Below are positions 63,122 through 64,000 of a DNA stretch of 64,000 nucleotides, piece after piece (the stretch's first letter is position 1; each line of letters begins with the position of its first letter). Under the pieces are notes generated by a model. It saw only the letters and a list, made by a program, of their open reading frames with translations. It was not told the origin of the DNA and searched no databases. Origin of the DNA: Alcaligenes faecalis (GTDB lineage: Bacteria; Pseudomonadota; Gammaproteobacteria; Burkholderiales; Burkholderiaceae_B); assembly GCF_002443155.1 (NCBI RefSeq), contig NZ_CP023667.1, positions 2,356,001 through 2,420,000 of the forward strand, written 5' to 3'. Made by a program: the position numbers and the translations under genes.

Positions 63122-64000
63122 ATGACACGCAACCACTCCCCTGCATTTCCCCCCTGGCTCATCTTGATGGGGCTGCTCACCGCCCTGGGGCCTCTGGCCA
63201 TTGACATGTACCTGCCCGCCTTCCCGGCGATGGCCCAGAGCCTGAACACCTCGGCAGGTATGGTAGAGCGCACTCTGGCCGGTTTCCTGCTGGGCGTGGG
63301 AGTGGCTCAGCTAGTCTACGGCCCGATGGCCGACCGCTTCGGGCGCAAGCTGCCCTTGCTGCTGGGCGTGCTGATTTTCACCACCGCTTCTTTTTTCTGT
63401 GCCCGTGCCAGCGACATTGATGAGCTGACGGTCTGGCGCATTGTGCAAGCCTTTGGTGGCGCCGCCGGCATGGCCATCCCCCGCGCCGTGATCCGGGATC
63501 GTTTCGAGACCCGTGAAGCCGCCCGAGCCCTGTCCATGCTGATGCTGATCATGGGTGTCATGCCGATTCTGGCCCCACTGATTGGCGGCCAGATCCTGCT
63601 GTTTAGCGACTGGCGCGGCATTTTCTACTTCATGGCAGGCTGTGGTGTGCTTCTGTGGCTGCTGACCTTTTTCACCATGCGAGAGTCTCTGGCCCCGGAA
63701 CGGGTGCTGCCACTACAACCCAAGCTGATTGCGCATAATTACAGCGCCTTGCTGCGCGACCGGCCCTTCATGTTTTATTCCCTGGCTGCCGGTTTCAGTT
63801 CTGCGGGCATGTTTGCCTATATCGCCGGATCGCCACGCGTCTTTATTGATTTGTTTTCTGTCGAGCCGCGTCATTTCGGTTTTTATTTTGGCGCCAATGC
63901 CGCCTGTCTGATTGTTTTCTCTCAAGTCAGCGCCCGCTTGCTCAATACCTACAGCCCACCCACTTTGCTGCGCGTGGCACAGGGCCTGCAAGTGATCTTT
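63122..64000 (+). CDS. Bcr/CflA-family drug exporter (3' end cut by window edge)
   Basis: MFS exporter of the bicyclomycin/chloramphenicol resistance group. The 293 visible codons give about eight helices of a protein usually near 400 residues. LTALGPLAIDMYLPAFPAMA is the Bcr/CflA hallmark, followed by GVGVAQLVYGPMADRFGRK and GGAAGMAIPRAVIRDRFE. The ATG at 63122 has no clear ribosome site, and the frame is open further upstream, so the start is uncertain. Confidence 0.88.
   Translation, partial: MTRNHSPAFPPWLILMGLLTALGPLAIDMYLPAFPAMAQSLNTSAGMVERTLAGFLLGVGVAQLVYGPMADRFGRKLPLLLGVLIFTTASFFCARASDIDELTVWRIVQAFGGAAGMAIPRAVIRDRFETREAARALSMLMLIMGVMPILAPLIGGQILLFSDWRGIFYFMAGCGVLLWLLTFFTMRESLAPERVLPLQPKLIAHNYSALLRDRPFMFYSLAAGFSSAGMFAYIAGSPRVFIDLFSVEPRHFGFYFGANAACLIVFSQVSARLLNTYSPPTLLRVAQGLQVIF

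Noticed and set aside
1..64000. Prophage, insertion sequence, tRNA or rRNA
   Set aside because: No integrase, transposase, terminal repeats with duplication, cloverleaf or rRNA sequence was recognised on either strand.

Overview
The window looks like a chromosomal segment of a moderately GC-rich betaproteobacterium in Alcaligenaceae, most likely Alcaligenes or a close relative. The grounds are the gene order yebC-purD-hemF-nadD-rsfS-rlmH-maf, the pepN-fbp and fkpB-ispH pairs, a porin of the Bordetella/Neisseria type, a short H-NS-family protein, and a complete ectRABCD cluster. I see no rRNA, tRNA, CRISPR array, insertion sequence or phage gene.

Layout. 1-1971 (-): cstA, running off the left edge, with a terminator-like hairpin in its leader. 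2494-5611 (+): ehuBCDA, an ABC importer of the ectoine/hydroxyectoine type. 5885-14652 (-): a tightly packed catabolic cluster (TPP-dependent decarboxylase-like enzyme, aldehyde dehydrogenase, aspartate-dehydrogenase-like enzyme, atypical SDR, alpha/beta hydrolase, a NitT/TauT-type ABC importer and a cupin), followed by a porin (14687-15736, -) and a divergent IclR regulator (15946-16755, +). Its substrate is unknown, and it is the best candidate here for an undescribed pathway. 16847-17050 (-): fragment of a DUF2239 gene. 17214-21032 (-): ectR-ectA-ectB-ectC-ectD for ectoine and 5-hydroxyectoine synthesis, with a recognisable promoter, a possible operator and a terminator. 21460-30588: yddG, tldD, an H-NS-like gene, a lipoprotein, pepN-fbp and qor. 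30736-35244: an EamA transporter, a malate/tartrate dehydrogenase, ghrA and a HerA-like ATPase. 35384-40589 (+): the yebC-to-maf housekeeping block.

40730-46615: dsbG, a DsrE-like protein, a MipA/OmpV protein, a SUI1/YciH factor, a repeat-rich 326-bp spacer, a DUF945 protein, a beta-hydroxyacid dehydrogenase and maiA. 46650-48097 (-): ispH and fkpB. 48147-53543 (+): radC, then an RpiR regulator, an MFS transporter, a racemase-fold protein lacking both expected cysteines, and a second MFS transporter. 53899-57492 (+): rpmE2, an ArnT-like glycosyltransferase and a MATE exporter. 57700-61039 (-): proX-proW-proV, a glycine betaine importer. 61578-62834 (-): cfa. 63122-64000 (+): a Bcr/CflA-type exporter, cut by the right edge.

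A clear theme is osmotic stress. Ectoine/hydroxyectoine synthesis (ectABCD), probable ectoine uptake (ehuBCDA) and betaine uptake (proXWV) all lie within about 60 kb, together with cfa and an H-NS-like protein. No ectoine-degradation genes (doeA/eutD, doeB/eutE) are visible, so the Ehu system here more likely serves salvage and osmoprotection than catabolism.
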